Notes under the pieces: generated by a model | Told to the model about the DNA's origin: nothing | Databases searched by the model: none | What the model saw: the letters and a program-made list of their open reading frames with translations, nothing else | Part shown: one piece after another, positions 14,101-23,773 of the stretch | Layout of the letters: every line of letters starts with the position of its first letter | How positions within the stretch are numbered: position 1 is the stretch's first letter | Made by a program: the position numbers and the translations under genes | From: Turritopsis dohrnii | Taxonomy: Eukaryota > Cnidaria > Hydrozoa > Anthoathecata > Oceaniidae | NCBI GenBank assembly: GCA_027922465.2 | Contig: BQMF02000778.1 | Location: forward strand, 1-64,000 | DNA length: 64,000 nt | Direction: 5' to 3'

Positions 14101-17100
14101 TGCATGCAGAATGTCTCTGAGAATGGCCATAAAAACCTAGATCGATGTAGCGCTAACTTTCTTTGTGTAGCAAGGAGAACTCATCATGAACAGCATAGAA
14201 CAACTGGCTACACCTGTAAAATATACACCGACTGTGTTTGTCGAAGACAGGGGTGGCTTGATTGCTTATTGTGAATTATGTATCTCCATTAATCCGGTCA
14301 ACCATCCTCCTCGGATCACACCGCAAAATCCGATTCCAGTTCGGAACGACAAACCGAATGGCTATTGCGTTACAACAGTTGTCGCCAGTGATTCGGATCT
14401 AGGATCCAACGGAGAGCTGACCTATTGTATTGATGGGCAAAATGATTATTTCCAGATCGACTCACAGGTAAGACTCACAAAGAACCAGTGAAATTCCATC
14501 AACATGATTTCCAAGAACTGTGATTGCTTAATGGAAGACACGTGTTATTTCTTTTGATTTTTTAGTCAGGGAAAATTACGCTTAAGAAGCCACTAGATTG
14601 CAGCCAATCTACCTACAACGTGGAGATCACGGTCAAAGATGGCGGAAGCCCAAGTCTAAGTGACAGTCGCACATTACAATTTCTCTGTGTATCGGCAAGT
14701 CCGCCTGTGTTCGCCAACATCACTTACGAATTTTGTGTTTTTGAGGGATTGATGCCTGGACAGCTGGTATTCACGGCTTCTGCCGGCGATGCCGATAACG
14801 ACCACTTGACCTATTCGCTGATGCCGTTAACAGTACCGTTCTCGATTCACCCTACCACTGGTGAGGTTAGAACAACCGGGGTCCTTGACCGGGAGCGACT
14901 TTCCGATTACATGTTCACGATCAAGGTATCTGACGGCACCTTCCGAACGTCGCAAGTCGTGAAGGTGTGCGTGCGGGACAAAAACGACAACATCCCTGTT
15001 GTGGCGACACCAAAACCCGTCACTATCTGCGAAGATGCAGATACTGGCTCGACAGTGTTGCAAATCTCGGCGACTGATAAAGACGAGTCCGATACGATAG
15101 TCTACTCCATTAAGGGTGACGGCCTTCCGTTCCAAATCGACGATCATGGACTTGTTTCTTTAAACGTAAGCTTGGATTACGAAGTTCAAAATAAATATGA
15201 ATTTGAAGTTTGCGTCACAGACGGAAAAACCATCGTCACTGTTTGTGTCATTGTTCATGTTTGTAATATAAACGACCATCCGCCAGTTTTCGACCCAATT
15301 TCGTACAACGCTACCGTCCGTCATGGAAAGTCTGCCGGCAGTTCTGTCGTAAAAGTGTCGGCTACTGATAAAGATAAAGGATCTGCAGGTGAAGTCAGAT
15401 ATCGAATTGTTGGCGGAAATGACGACGGTTTGTTCAAAATAGGGCGCAAGAATGGCGTAGTTTCTCTGAAAGCAGATGCATTGGTATCTGAAACGAAGAA
15501 ATACACGCTGACGGTCCAGGCGTATGATCTTGGCGACGTTCCGATGACGTCAAATCCGAATGCAACAGTTTGCATCACCGTCACTGAAAAACGTAAGTTT
15601 CTCTAAGGCTTTGTCACGCTCTGTTACGAGGTGTAAGTGTAGTTATGGGCGTTTTAACTGAAAATATAAGGTGGTAAGTTTTACGCGGACATAAGAAGAC
15701 GATGACCGTTAAAAAACGAAATATATCACTCGTGGTATGCACACTACGCGATTAATATAATAACATGTCATTTCAGCTCCGCTCTGCAACTGCTCCGCTC
15801 CTGCTCACTGGAAAGTTGAATTTTGCATAAATCTGAAAGTACCGAGAGATATACGGAAGAAATTTGATGGTAAGTTTGTTGAGGTATAGATTGTCGTTAA
15901 GTGGACCGTATACGTTCATACGCCGTATTTTGACCTAGTCGACAATTCAATATGGCTTATGATCATCTTGCGGCGTAGGAAACATTTTTATGAAGTCAAA
16001 ATGTAAGCTGGCGTATTGTCCTGGCCATAGTGTGGTGTTTGTACAAAGCGTATAAAAGATTAACACTAACCAATATTTTGATTGCAACGCGTTCTGTAAT
16101 ATTCATCTGCGTTCTCACGTGCTCAGTAATATTTTGCTCGTTCAATTGACTAGTAAACCTTGGCGTTTGTGACAGCATGTTTGTGACAGAACGTTTGTAA
16201 TTGCTTCATAGGCGACACGTACAAGGAGAAGCTTCGTGCAGCCATCAGCTTCGTTTGTGACAAGATTGAAGCGCTTCGCCAGTTAGATACCACGTGGTCT
16301 GAATGTCAACACTTCATATTGAATGAAATAATGTCCAGATTTAAGTCTTTCTCTCTGGTCGACCTGAGTAACGGCTACTGCGACTGCAGAGACAAACGGA
16401 AAGAAATTCCTGATTTGCTCCACAACCTGAAAGAGTTGAAACGACGGTTGGAATACGAACTTCTGAAATGTAGCAGTAGAAGGAGGTGTGGTGGTGGACC
16501 GAAAGGCGAAATGGGATCGGGAGATGATGACGACAATGATGATGATGACGATGACGACGACGATGACGGTTCAGGGAAAGGCAAGGGCGCTAAAGGAAAA
16601 GGCGGCGGTAAAGGAGACGATGACGATGACGACGATGACGACGACGGTTCAGGGAAAGGCAAAGGATCCAAAGGAAAAGGCGGAAAAGGAAAAGGATCCA
16701 AAGGAAAAGGCGGCAGTAAAGGAGACGACGACGACGATGACGACGACGGTTCAGGGAAAGGCAAAGGATCCAAAGGAAAAGGCGGAAAAGGAAAAGGTGG
16801 AAAAGGAAAAGGCGGCAGTAAAGGAGACGACGACGACGATGACGACGACGGTTCAGGGAAAGGCAAAGGACCCAAAGGAAAAGGCGGCAAAGGAAAAGGT
16901 GGAAAAGGAAAAGGCGGCAGTAAAGGAGACGACGACGATGACGATGACGACGACGATTCAGGGAAAGGCAAAGGATCCAAAGGAAAAGGCGGCAAAGGAA
17001 AAGGTGGAAAAGGAAAAGGCGGCAGTAAAGGAGACGATGACGACGATGACGATGACGACGACGGTTCAGGGAAAGGCAAAGGACCCAAAGGAAAAGGCGG

Positions 17101-17854
17101 AAAAGGAAAAGGTGGAAAAGGAAAAGGCGGCAGTAAAGGAGACGATGACGATAATGACGATGACGACGACGGTTCAGGGAAAGGCAAAGGATCCAAAGGA
17201 AAAGGCGGCAAAGGAAAAGGATCCAAAGGAAAAGGCGGCAGTAAAGGAGACGACGATGACGATGACGGTTCAGGGAAAGGCAAAGGATCCAAAGGAAAAG
17301 GCGGCAAAGGAAAAGGTGGAAAAGGAAAAGGCGGCAGTAAAGGAGACGACGATGACGACGACGGTTCAGGGAAAGGCAAAGGTGGCAGTAAAGGAGACGA
17401 CGTTGACGATGACGACGACGGTTCAGGGAAAGGAGATGACGATGACGACGACGGTTCTGGGAAAGGAAAAGGCGGCAGTAAAGGAGACGACGACGGTGAC
17501 GACGACGGTGACGACGACGGTTCAGGGAAAGGCAAAGGTGGCAGTAAAGGAGACGACGTTGACGATGACGACGACGGTTCAGGGAAAGGAAAAGGTGGCA
17601 GTAAAGGAGATGACGATGACGACGACGGTTCTGGGAAAGGAAAAGGCGGCAGTAAAGGAGACGACGACGATGACGACGACGGTTCAGGGAAAGGCAAAGG
17701 TGGCAGTAAAGGAGACGACGTTGACGATGACGACGACGGTTCAGGGAAAGGAAAAGGTGGCAGTAAAGGAGATGACGATGACGACGACGGTTCTGGGAAA
17801 GGAAAAGGCGGCGGTAAAGGAGACGACGACGATGACGATGACTGGAAACGCTAA
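132..17854 (+). CDS. Giant secreted-type cadherin-repeat protein, 3' part (27 exons)
   Basis: Calcium-dependent extracellular adhesion or matrix protein by family. I read about 35 EC repeats from 34 linkers of DxNDNxP type, with LDYE/LDFE and DxD motifs. Exons: 132-753, 861-1490, 1579-1899, 1988-2305, 2494-2805, 2879-3490, 3569-3883, 4032-4355, 4428-4748, 4846-5169, 5494-6123, 6412-6708, 6891-7229, 7399-8001, 8209-8529, 8795-9106, 9190-9828, 10202-10513, 10982-11329, 11532-12140, 12290-12607, 12681-12983, 13563-13841, 14171-14467, 14566-15592, 15777-15869, 16212-17854 (stop TAA). Introns between exons 2 and 25 are all phase 0 with GT-AG ends; the last two are phase 1. No transmembrane helix, EGF/LamG domain or catenin-binding tail is visible, so a secreted product is inferred. 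The first exons and signal peptide lie outside the window. Exon 1 carries two +1 frame breaks in A-runs. Boundaries are by eye, supported by frame continuity. Confidence 0.88.
5494..8001 (+). repeat. Cadherin exon block copy 1 (exons 11-14 of block 11-16, ends 9106)
   Basis: First copy of a six-exon block that runs on through exons 15 and 16 to 9106. Exon lengths are 630, 297, 339, 603, 321 and 312 nt. The order is double, single, single, double, single, single, giving eight EC linkers. Block hallmarks are TGVI at the start of exon 11, PFDYE in exon 12, LDFDEEPT and a long DATGDNIPDF loop in exon 13, a shortened linker VTNVNQPPEF in exon 14, TDVNE in exon 15, and VCIFITDVNDNPP in exon 16. The same hallmarks return in the same order in exons 17-22. 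Confidence 0.75.
6170..6345 (+). repeat. Possible short retroelement 3' end in intron 11
   Basis: Intron 11 holds a GC-richer patch with internal near-repeats (two copies of a phrase like GTC(A/G)CCAGTxCCTTCAA). It ends in a tail of AAATAAATAAATGAATAAATAAA. A simple (AAAT)n tail is typical of SINE or truncated LINE ends. No clear tRNA-like A/B box is visible, so the class is uncertain. Confidence 0.35.
9190..12983 (+). repeat. Cadherin exon block copy 2 (exons 17-22)
   Basis: Second copy of the six-exon block, with lengths 639, 312, 348, 609, 318 and 303 nt, each within 15 nt of its partner in exons 11-16. Matching hallmarks are TGVI in exon 17, PFDY in exon 18, LDFDNEPT and DATLDSEPDF in exon 19, the shortened linker VLNVDNPPMF in exon 20, TDVNEH in exon 21, and VCIEVIDVNDNPP in exon 22. 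I infer one ancestral duplication of eight EC repeats. The duplication is old, since protein identity between copies is modest. Confidence 0.72.
10783..10852. repeat. Inverted repeat (small MITE remnant) in cadherin intron 18
   Basis: CCTCGTTTTGATG at 10783-10795 is the reverse complement of CATCAAAACGAGG at 10840-10852. The phrase CATCAAAACGA(G/A)GCG also occurs near 45,326, and a related AACGAGGCGAAA near 49,563, so this is probably a copy of a dispersed foldback family. Confidence 0.5.
13563..15592 (+). other. Cadherin exons 23-25, last five EC linkers
   Basis: Exon 23 (279 nt) again begins with a TGVI segment and ends inside a PFxI-type EC (GGPFLINQ). Exon 24 (297 nt) completes that repeat, so exons 23 and 24 together look like a double exon that has an intron. 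Exon 25 (1,027 nt) carries three linkers, one of them degenerate (ending SASPPVF), and two PFxI repeats with no intron. It ends in phase 1 (TEK plus one base). This is the membrane-distal-to-tail transition, but no hydrophobic segment follows. Confidence 0.75.
15777..16522 (+). other. Unrecognised cysteine-containing C-terminal domain of the cadherin
   Basis: Exon 26 (93 nt) and the start of exon 27 encode about 135 residues without cadherin motifs. There is a Cys-x-Cys near PPLCNCSAP, then FCINLKVP, then an apparently helical, charged segment (DTYKEKLRAAISFVCDKI, then TTWSECQHF). After that come CDCRDKRK, a Leu/Lys-rich helix (NLKELKRRLEYELLK) and CSSRRRC. Eight or nine cysteines suggest a disulfide-bonded extracellular module. 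I do not recognise the fold. The frame is continuous through two phase 1 introns, so I am confident these exons belong to the cadherin transcript. Confidence 0.7.
16523..17842 (+). repeat. Coding tandem repeat: poly-Asp / Gly-Ser-Lys polyampholyte tail
   Basis: About 440 residues made of 18 acidic blocks (D6-D10, sometimes with N, V or G) alternating with basic blocks of GSGKGKG(S/P)KGKGGKGKG type. The first eight units are long (about 100-110 nt); the later ones are short (about 51-57 nt), with a three-unit higher-order pattern (DDVD-, D6-, D7-blocks) repeated near the end. The protein ends DDDDWKR and a stop. Unit lengths are multiples of three, so all frames on both strands stay open. Blocks of opposite charge suggest calcium binding, self-association or a gel/adhesive role; this is inference. 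Confidence 0.9.
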
Positions 17855-18045
17855 AGTTTTGTTATCGTTTTTATAGCTGTTTAGCTTTTCATCATTTATC
17901 TAAATCTTTTGTTCATTCATCATATTATAAATATGTAATTTTGTAAAGTTTGTCTCGTTTTGTCTGTGCCTTATCTTTAAACATCGTCAAAAACCATGCG
18001 ACAAGCAGGAAGGAAAAGATCAAATACGAAAAGATAACATGCTTT
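17855..18045 (+). other. Cadherin 3' UTR and downstream flank
   Basis: AT-rich sequence after the stop codon. A weak TTATAAAT occurs near 17,925 and the first clean AATAAA is near 18,299, after a MITE-like segment. I see no further coding potential. Confidence 0.4.
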
Positions 18046-18287
18046 ACGTAAGGGAGATTCGTAAAATCGACGAGCCTGTTACACGAAAAAAATCAATTAC
18101 TTGTGAGAGCTTTTTTTTAAAACTGTTCAATTAAAAGTTACTTCTGAGATAAAAGGCTTTTCTTGTATCAAAAGAAATATCATTACTTTACACGCTTATA
18201 TCAAGTGTTGATGTGAAGTTTCTAATGAATTTGTAAATAGTTTCGTGTAAACGAAACATGATTTTCCAAACCCCCGCTAATAAGAGT
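18046..18287 (+). mobile_element. MITE with imperfect terminal inverted repeats
   Basis: The left end reads GTAAGGGAGATTCGTAAAAT. The right end, read on the other strand, is CTTATTAGCGGGGGTTTGG followed by AAAATC, an imperfect match. A second copy, inverted, lies at about 50,630-51,608 and shares TTTCGTGTAAACGAAACATG and AAAATCGACGAG, but is interrupted there by another element. No coding potential. Confidence 0.6.
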
Positions 18288-18756
18288 AATGATGATTAAA
18301 TAAACGCAAAAAAGAAGTTTGGGTCCGAAGTTAGTTTATTGTGACGATTTGCTTCACTTGCTTAATACTTTTCTTACTCGATTTGCTCCGCATACTAATC
18401 CACACGCTGTTATGAAGGTAAATACAAGCAGATAAGGTCTCGAATGTTCTTATGCAATGTCAAGAGATGAATTAATAAAATCTCTCATTGACATATTAAC
18501 GAGAAGAAACTTGATAAGCTTTAAGAAGCTTAAAGAGGAGACATTCCAATCTTATCCCCAGGGCTTCTTGCCTTTCTTGACTTGGCAATAGACACCGTGT
18601 TTGGGAATGATTTTTCATATGGTTAACAAAAATTCCCTTGAGATTGTTTGACCTCGTTTCTGTCTAAACACTGCATTTGGACGGCAGCTTTAGTAGAATT
18701 TTGCTGGACTCCAAGTCCCTGCTAATCTCGTGATAAACCTTTTAACAGGTGCTACT
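18288..18756. other. Intergenic, no gene seen
   Basis: Low-GC sequence with an AATAAA near 18,299 and a short palindrome (AAGCTTTAAGAAGCTT) near 18,517. I see no coding or RNA feature. Confidence 0.5.
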
Positions 18757-18760
18757 TTAA

Positions 18761-19362
18761 GGTCAGAAAGTTTCGCGGGAAGAAAGTTTCGCGGTTTTTT
18801 TGCCTTTTCGCGAAAGTTTTTTCCCGCGAAATGTTTCAGAATGCGTCATCCGCGAAAGTGTTTTCCCGCGAAATTTTCCAAAAAGGCTCAACCGCGAAAG
18901 TTTTTTCCTGCGAAATATTTCCATAAAAATTATATTTTTTTTTGGTTTTTAATTTTTTACAAATAAGTAATAGATCTTTAATTCCTACTGTCTAATTCTA
19001 TTCCAAATTTTCATTTTACCTGACAGAATTTAGCAGTGGTTTAATAGATTTTACTTTATATATTTTCCTTTTATATATTTTAGGTTTTATAACAGGTCCT
19101 TTATTGATAGCAGATTTTATCTGAAAAAGTCAACCTGTATAAATATGCCAAATAATAATAATAATAATAATAACGAAGTATTTTCCGCGAAATATCAAAA
19201 AATAGGCCATCCGCGAAAGTTTCTTCCCGCGAAATATCAAAAAATAGGCCATCCGCGAAAGTTTCTTCCCGCGAAATATCTAAAAATAGGCCATCCGCGA
19301 AAGTGTTTTCCCGCAAAATGCAAAAATTTCGCGGTTCTTCCAATCCGCGAAATTTTCTGGCC
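18761..19362. mobile_element. Non-autonomous TTAA-flanked element with CGCGAAA repeats
   Basis: TTAA at 18757-18760 and at 19363-19366 flank termini GGTCAGAAAGTTTCGCGG and, inverted, GGCCAGAAAATTTCGCGG. TTAA duplication is the signature of piggyBac-type elements, so I infer a piggyBac-like MITE. Inside are several ~42 bp units (CCGCGAAAGTTTCTTCCCGC, then GAAATATC) at 18,780-18,920 and 19,180-19,330, and an (AAT)n microsatellite at about 19,148-19,172. No transposase is present; the short frames across the repeats are by-products. Confidence 0.72.
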
Positions 19363-19640
19363 TTAAAATAGTGAGTAAATCTTGGTAAAGTCACTCGAAG
19401 CGTGTTAAGTCGTGTTAAGACAAGTGTTAAGACTAGTCACGTGCCGCCACGTTGGTGATGCATGAACAATGACAACAATTTCACAGAAAATAGATTTCGC
19501 AAAAAAATCTTTCCTAACCATTTTTATATAATCTATAAAATCATCATCAATCATTTTCTATTACCTATGTTGTTTTTTTTGCTAGTCACGTGACTTTAAT
19601 GGTCTTTCTGTGCTTGCTATTTACATTGCGTTTATTTATT
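19363..19640. other. Intergenic, no gene seen
   Basis: Contains a small cluster of GTGTTAAG repeats near 19,398-19,432 and otherwise nothing recognisable. Confidence 0.45.
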
Positions 19641-19790
19641 GGATTTCTGCGTAAGCAAGAAATACTTTACGATCGTCCGTGTTTTTGGATTTCTGCGTAA
19701 GCAAGAAATACTTTACGATCGTCCGTGTTTTTCTGTTTTTTTGGATTTCTGCGTAAGCAAGAAATACTTTACGATCGTCCGTGTTTTTCT
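19641..19790 (+). repeat. Three-copy minisatellite, ~47 bp core
   Basis: Copies start at 19641, 19687 and 19743 with GGATTTCTGCGTAAGCAAG and end in ...GATCGTCCGTGTTTT. A fourth copy sits alone at about 25,338-25,384, at the junction of array units 3 and 4. It immediately precedes the T-run before unit 1, so it is probably a 5' part of the array element. Confidence 0.85.
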
Positions 19791-19847
19791 GATTTTTTTT
19801 TTTTTTTCATCCTGTCCAAACCGGCGCATATTTGTTTCTCGAATTTC

Positions 19848-20006
19848 ATTGGTTCATAAAAAAGCCGTCTTAATTGTCATTGGTTCCTAATGCCCGATTT
19901 CTACGAAAGGGTGCTAATTTAGCCACCTCCACTAAATAGCGATAGTTTATTGGCTGATTTTCGCTATGCCATGTGATCGTCCACAAAACGTTTTAAAAAT
20001 GGCAGC
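19848..20006 (+). promoter_or_regulatory. Promoter-like module of array unit 1 (present in most units)
   Basis: Three ATTGG boxes (reverse CCAAT, the NF-Y core) at 19848-19852, 19879-19883 and 19949-19953 are followed by AAAATGGCAGC at 19996-20006, which fits the YY1 consensus. The arrangement is repeated in all seven units with little change. No coding frame of length follows (MAAKERV or MAAKGRV then stop). Function is inferred from motifs only. Confidence 0.4.
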
Positions 20007-22696
20007 GAAAGGACGTGTGTAGTTTGCTAAAAGTTTCTTTGATGGAAATATGGCTTTAAAAGAAGTTAATACAGCTTAAAATTTTATATAAAGAATTGCA
20101 TTACTGTTGGGAACTTATCATGTTCACAAAATTAAATTACAGTGTGGTTATTCTGTTTTTTGAAAGAAGTTTTCTTGAAGTTTTAAATATGAAAACAGTG
20201 CCATGGTGTGTGGAAGAAAAGGTATTTCTTGTTTTATTTTGCTCCAAGCCTTTTTAAATATGAAAGACCTTCGTGTATTTTGTATGTGTATGCATGTTTG
20301 AAGTCAATTTTTAGAAGCTTTTGGATTTTTAAAGCTCAGCTTAGCTTCCTTTCAGCTCCTCCCCAACAACATCACCATCAACATTATGCACTTTATACAG
20401 CTATTTATACTATATTTAGTAGCAATTTTTGGATGTATTCTGGCTATATCAGCTTATCTCTTTTCTCCCTACGTATGTTTTTAACTTTTAGATTAGATAT
20501 GAGCTTTAATTTCTAAGTATATAATTATTATTGTGATATTTATATTTTTCATTCTGAGGAGATCAATATAGAAACTTTATATATTAGTTTGTGCTGCCCA
20601 AACGATATGTTGGTTACCGCCAGTAGTACACACAATCTTTTTATAGGATTCGTTATATTTAATGTGGTTAAATTAAAGTTTCGTATTGTGTCGATGCACT
20701 TTTTTGGGGTACGTGGGTGGCAAATATCCAGTAACATTCAGCTTATTCGTACAAAAAACAGATCTTCATAAATGATCTCCGCGATAGCATAAAGAAAAGC
20801 CCCTTTTTTATGTTATGGTAGGCTGACTTTCTTGACGAACATTGTCAGTCGCATCAATATTTTTGTTTATTTAATGCTGATGCTTCTCGAGCTGAATGAT
20901 GTGACTGTCTTAGTTTTGCAGGACTAGTGTGCTAGTGTTGCATTTTTGTGGCATTTTCAGCAGCAAAGCTTGCAGAAATCCTTCTGCCCGGTAGGGCATC
21001 TTGTTTTTCATCTTACTGTCCAAACCTACGCATTTTTGTTTCTTAAATTTCATTGGTTCATAAAAAAGCCGTCTTAATTGTCATTGGTGCATAATGCCCG
21101 ATTTCTACGAAAGGGTGCTAATTTAGCCACCTCCACTTAAATAGCGATAGTTTATTGGCTGATTTTCGCCATGCCATGTGATCGTCCACAAAACGTTTTA
21201 AAAATGGCAGCGAAAGAACGTGTGTAGTTTGCTAAAAGTTTCTTTGATGGAAATATGGCTTTAAAAGAAGTTAATACAGCTTATAATTTTATATAAAGAA
21301 TTGCATTACTGTTGGGAACTTATCATGTTCACAAAATTAAATTACAGTGTGGTTATTCTGTTTTTTGAAAGAAGTTTTCTTGAAGTTTAAAATATGTCAA
21401 TACATGGTGTGTGGAAGAAAAGGTATTTCTTGTTTTATTTTTGCTCCAAGCCTTTTTAAATATGAAAGACCTTCGTGTATTTTGTATGTGTATGCATGTT
21501 TGAAGTCAATTTTTAGAAGCTTTTGGATTTTTAAAGCTCAGCTTAGCTTCCTTTCAGCTCCTCCCCAACATCACCAACATATGCACTTTATACAGCTATT
21601 TATATATACTATATTTAGTAGCAATTTTTGGATGTATTCTGGCTATATCAGCTTATCTCTTTTCTCCCTACGTATGTTGTATTTTTTTAACTTTTAGATT
21701 AGATATGAGCTTTAATTTCTAAGTAATTATTATTGTGATATTTATATTTTTCATTCTGAGGAGATCAATATAGAAACTTTATATATTAGTTTGTGCTGCC
21801 CAAAGGATATGTTGGTTACCGCCAGTATACACAATCTTTTTATAGGATTCGTTATATTTAATGTGGTTAAATTAAAGTTTCGTATTGTGTCGATGCACTT
21901 TTTTGGAGTACGTGGGTGGCAAATATCCAGTAATAATCATTCAGCTTATTCGTACAAAAAAAACAGATCTTCATAAATGATCTCCGCGATAGCATAAAGA
22001 AAAGCCCCTTTTTTATGTTATGGTAGGCTGACTTTCTTGACGAACATTGTCAGTCGCATCAATATTTTTGTTTATTTAATGCTGATGCTTCTCGAGCTGA
22101 ATGATGTGGCTGTCTTAGTTTTGCAGGACTAGTGTGCTAGTGTTGCATTTTTGTGGCATTTTCAGCAGCAAAGCTTGCAGAAATCCTTCTGCCCGGTAGG
22201 GCATCTTGTTCTGTTTTTTCATCTTACTGTCCAAACCTACGCATTTTTGTTTCTTAAATTTCATTGGTTCATAAAAAAGCCGTCTTAATTGTCATTGGTG
22301 CATAATGCCCGATTTCTACGAAAGGGTGCTAATTTAGCCACCTCCACTTAAATAGCGATAGTTCATTGGCTGATTTTCGCCATGCCATGTGATCGTCCAC
22401 AAAACGTTTTAAAAATGGCAGCGAAAGAACGTGTGTAGTTAAAGGGGAAGTCTACTTTTGAAAAACATTTTTCAGAAATTGTCAAAAATGATACATTATA
22501 TTCCATAAAACAGATAAAATATATAATGCATCACTTAAAAACATTTTTTCAGTTATTTTCATGACGAATAGGTTCACCATATTCTTGTGTTTTTGATACG
22601 GTCGCGCAAAGAGCGAAAGCCTGGACCCCAATCGAAGCAATTACGTCACGTCGTGCAAGAGAGTAAACCAGACGTTGATATTCACATGAAAAATCA

Positions 22697-22999
22697 ATGT
22701 CAACAAGCAGCGAGGACTCCGAGACTGATGATTTTTCGTTTAATGAAGAATTTTCCTCTTCCAATGCAAGTAAACTGAAACCTTATGATTTTGAACCAAT
22801 CGTTTCCTCGGATGAAAGTAGTAATGTAATCGGTTACAACAGCTCTTCTGCATCAAATTCTCGCATAGGTAATATTTCATGGTGCGAATGCGGCGGCGAG
22901 TTCAAAAATATGACAAATGAAGCTGAAAGCATATATTGCGTCGAGTCTAATGAAATACCAGACGATTTCTTTGATGGTAAATGCAAAATATTTGAGTAA
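22697..22999 (+). CDS. Transposon-borne small protein with P2X7-tail-like Cys motif
   Basis: 100 codons. The N-terminus is rich in Ser/Asp/Glu (MSTSSEDSETDDFSFNEEF). Near the C-terminus, SWCECGGEFKNMTNEAES followed by YCVESNEIPDDFF resembles the zinc-binding start of the P2X7 intracellular (ballast) domain, WCxCxxC-xM-T-xxE-xxCCxE, with some cysteines missing. Such domains are found on transposons and gene families in invertebrates. The frame may continue after an intron: GTAAAT follows GATG at about 22,977, and TCACAG precedes the frame around 23,095. The start is chosen because it lies 37 nt after the promoter-like inverted repeat. The assignment is a similarity judgement. Confidence 0.45.
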   Translation: MSTSSEDSETDDFSFNEEFSSSNASKLKPYDFEPIVSSDESSNVIGYNSSSASNSRIGNISWCECGGEFKNMTNEAESIYCVESNEIPDDFFDGKCKIFE

Positions 23000-23029
23000 T
23001 AAAGTTTAATTACACTTTTATTTTCTTTT

Positions 23030-23266
23030 ATGATTTTTTCGAAATTCTTTCAACTTTCAACTTTAACTATTTCTCTCGCTTTCACGCATCACAGATTTGT
23101 CAATTACGATGCTATGAAAAATGCTCCATCGTTGGTCATTTTCCCTTTGACTTCAAATAATAAACTAGGCCTCTTTGAAATAGTAGTAACGATGGAGAAC
23201 GAAAATGTGATCTTCGAAAAGTTATTCTATCTGAATGAAAAGAATTATTCCAATCCATATTCATAA
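23030..23266 (+). CDS. Hypothetical frame in the transposon, possible second exon
   Basis: 78 codons with a hydrophobic start (MIFSKFFQLSTLTISLAF), then THHRFVNYDAMKNAPSL. The latter faintly resembles the middle of the P2X7-tail domain and could be an exon joined to the frame ending at 22,999. I do not recognise the rest. It may be non-coding. Confidence 0.2.
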   Translation: MIFSKFFQLSTLTISLAFTHHRFVNYDAMKNAPSLVIFPLTSNNKLGLFEIVVTMENENVIFEKLFYLNEKNYSNPYS

Positions 23267-23773
23267 ACGGGGGTAAATGTGTGCTTATTCTTTAATCAAT
23301 CAAAGCGCCTGGTTTTCATACGATCTGCATTGAACAGCGCGTTTTGGAAACAGCCATGGCAGCTGTTAACGAATAAAGGGGAGACGTTGGAGAAAAAAAA
23401 CGAGTTAGTTTAATTTTGTTTATATAGTGAATGATATCAAGTTTTCTGAAGATTGGCAGCGTTTTTTCTCAGAAGAGAAAGTAAATAGTGTGGGCACAGC
23501 GTCTTCCTTAAGACGACAGTTTCTCTTGATTCCCAAAAGTTCAGCCAATCAAGAAAAAAGAAAGAAAGATTGAAAAATAGTATAAAATTGAAATGTGTAA
23601 AAACCAGGTTTTACAATATCTCTAGTAACTCCCCCCAGTTTTCTTATTTTGATATTCACGTGGTGCACATGTTTCATTCGAAATCAATTTCTTTGCAATC
23701 GTTGTAGAATACAGAAATTGTTTTGAAAATAGTCGTACGGTAGAAGGATAATAAAAGCACTTTACAGTATTCA

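Noticed and set aside
16375..17697. 440-codon minus-strand frame rich in Pro/Phe/Ser over the cadherin tail
   Set aside because: It is the complement of a repeat whose unit is a multiple of three and lacks stops; every frame there is open. The plus frame is joined to cadherin exons by splicing, so that one is real.
16488..17876. 462-codon plus-strand frame (TMTTT/KEKAEKEK repeats)
   Set aside because: Out-of-frame reading of the same tandem repeat, not in phase with the upstream exons.
19145..19366. Frame MPNNNNNNNNEVFSAKYQK... as a protein
   Set aside because: An AAT microsatellite and CGCGAAA tandem units of a non-autonomous element produce it.
20421..20437. AGCAATTTTTGGATG in each array unit as an Sm site of a spliced-leader or snRNA gene
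   Set aside because: No matching leader, donor site or flanking stem could be found; a match of this length in AT-rich DNA is expected by chance.
20876..20905. CTGATGCTTCTCGAG in array units as a hammerhead ribozyme core
   Set aside because: The invariant CUGAUGA and GAAA boxes are not both present and stem II does not form.
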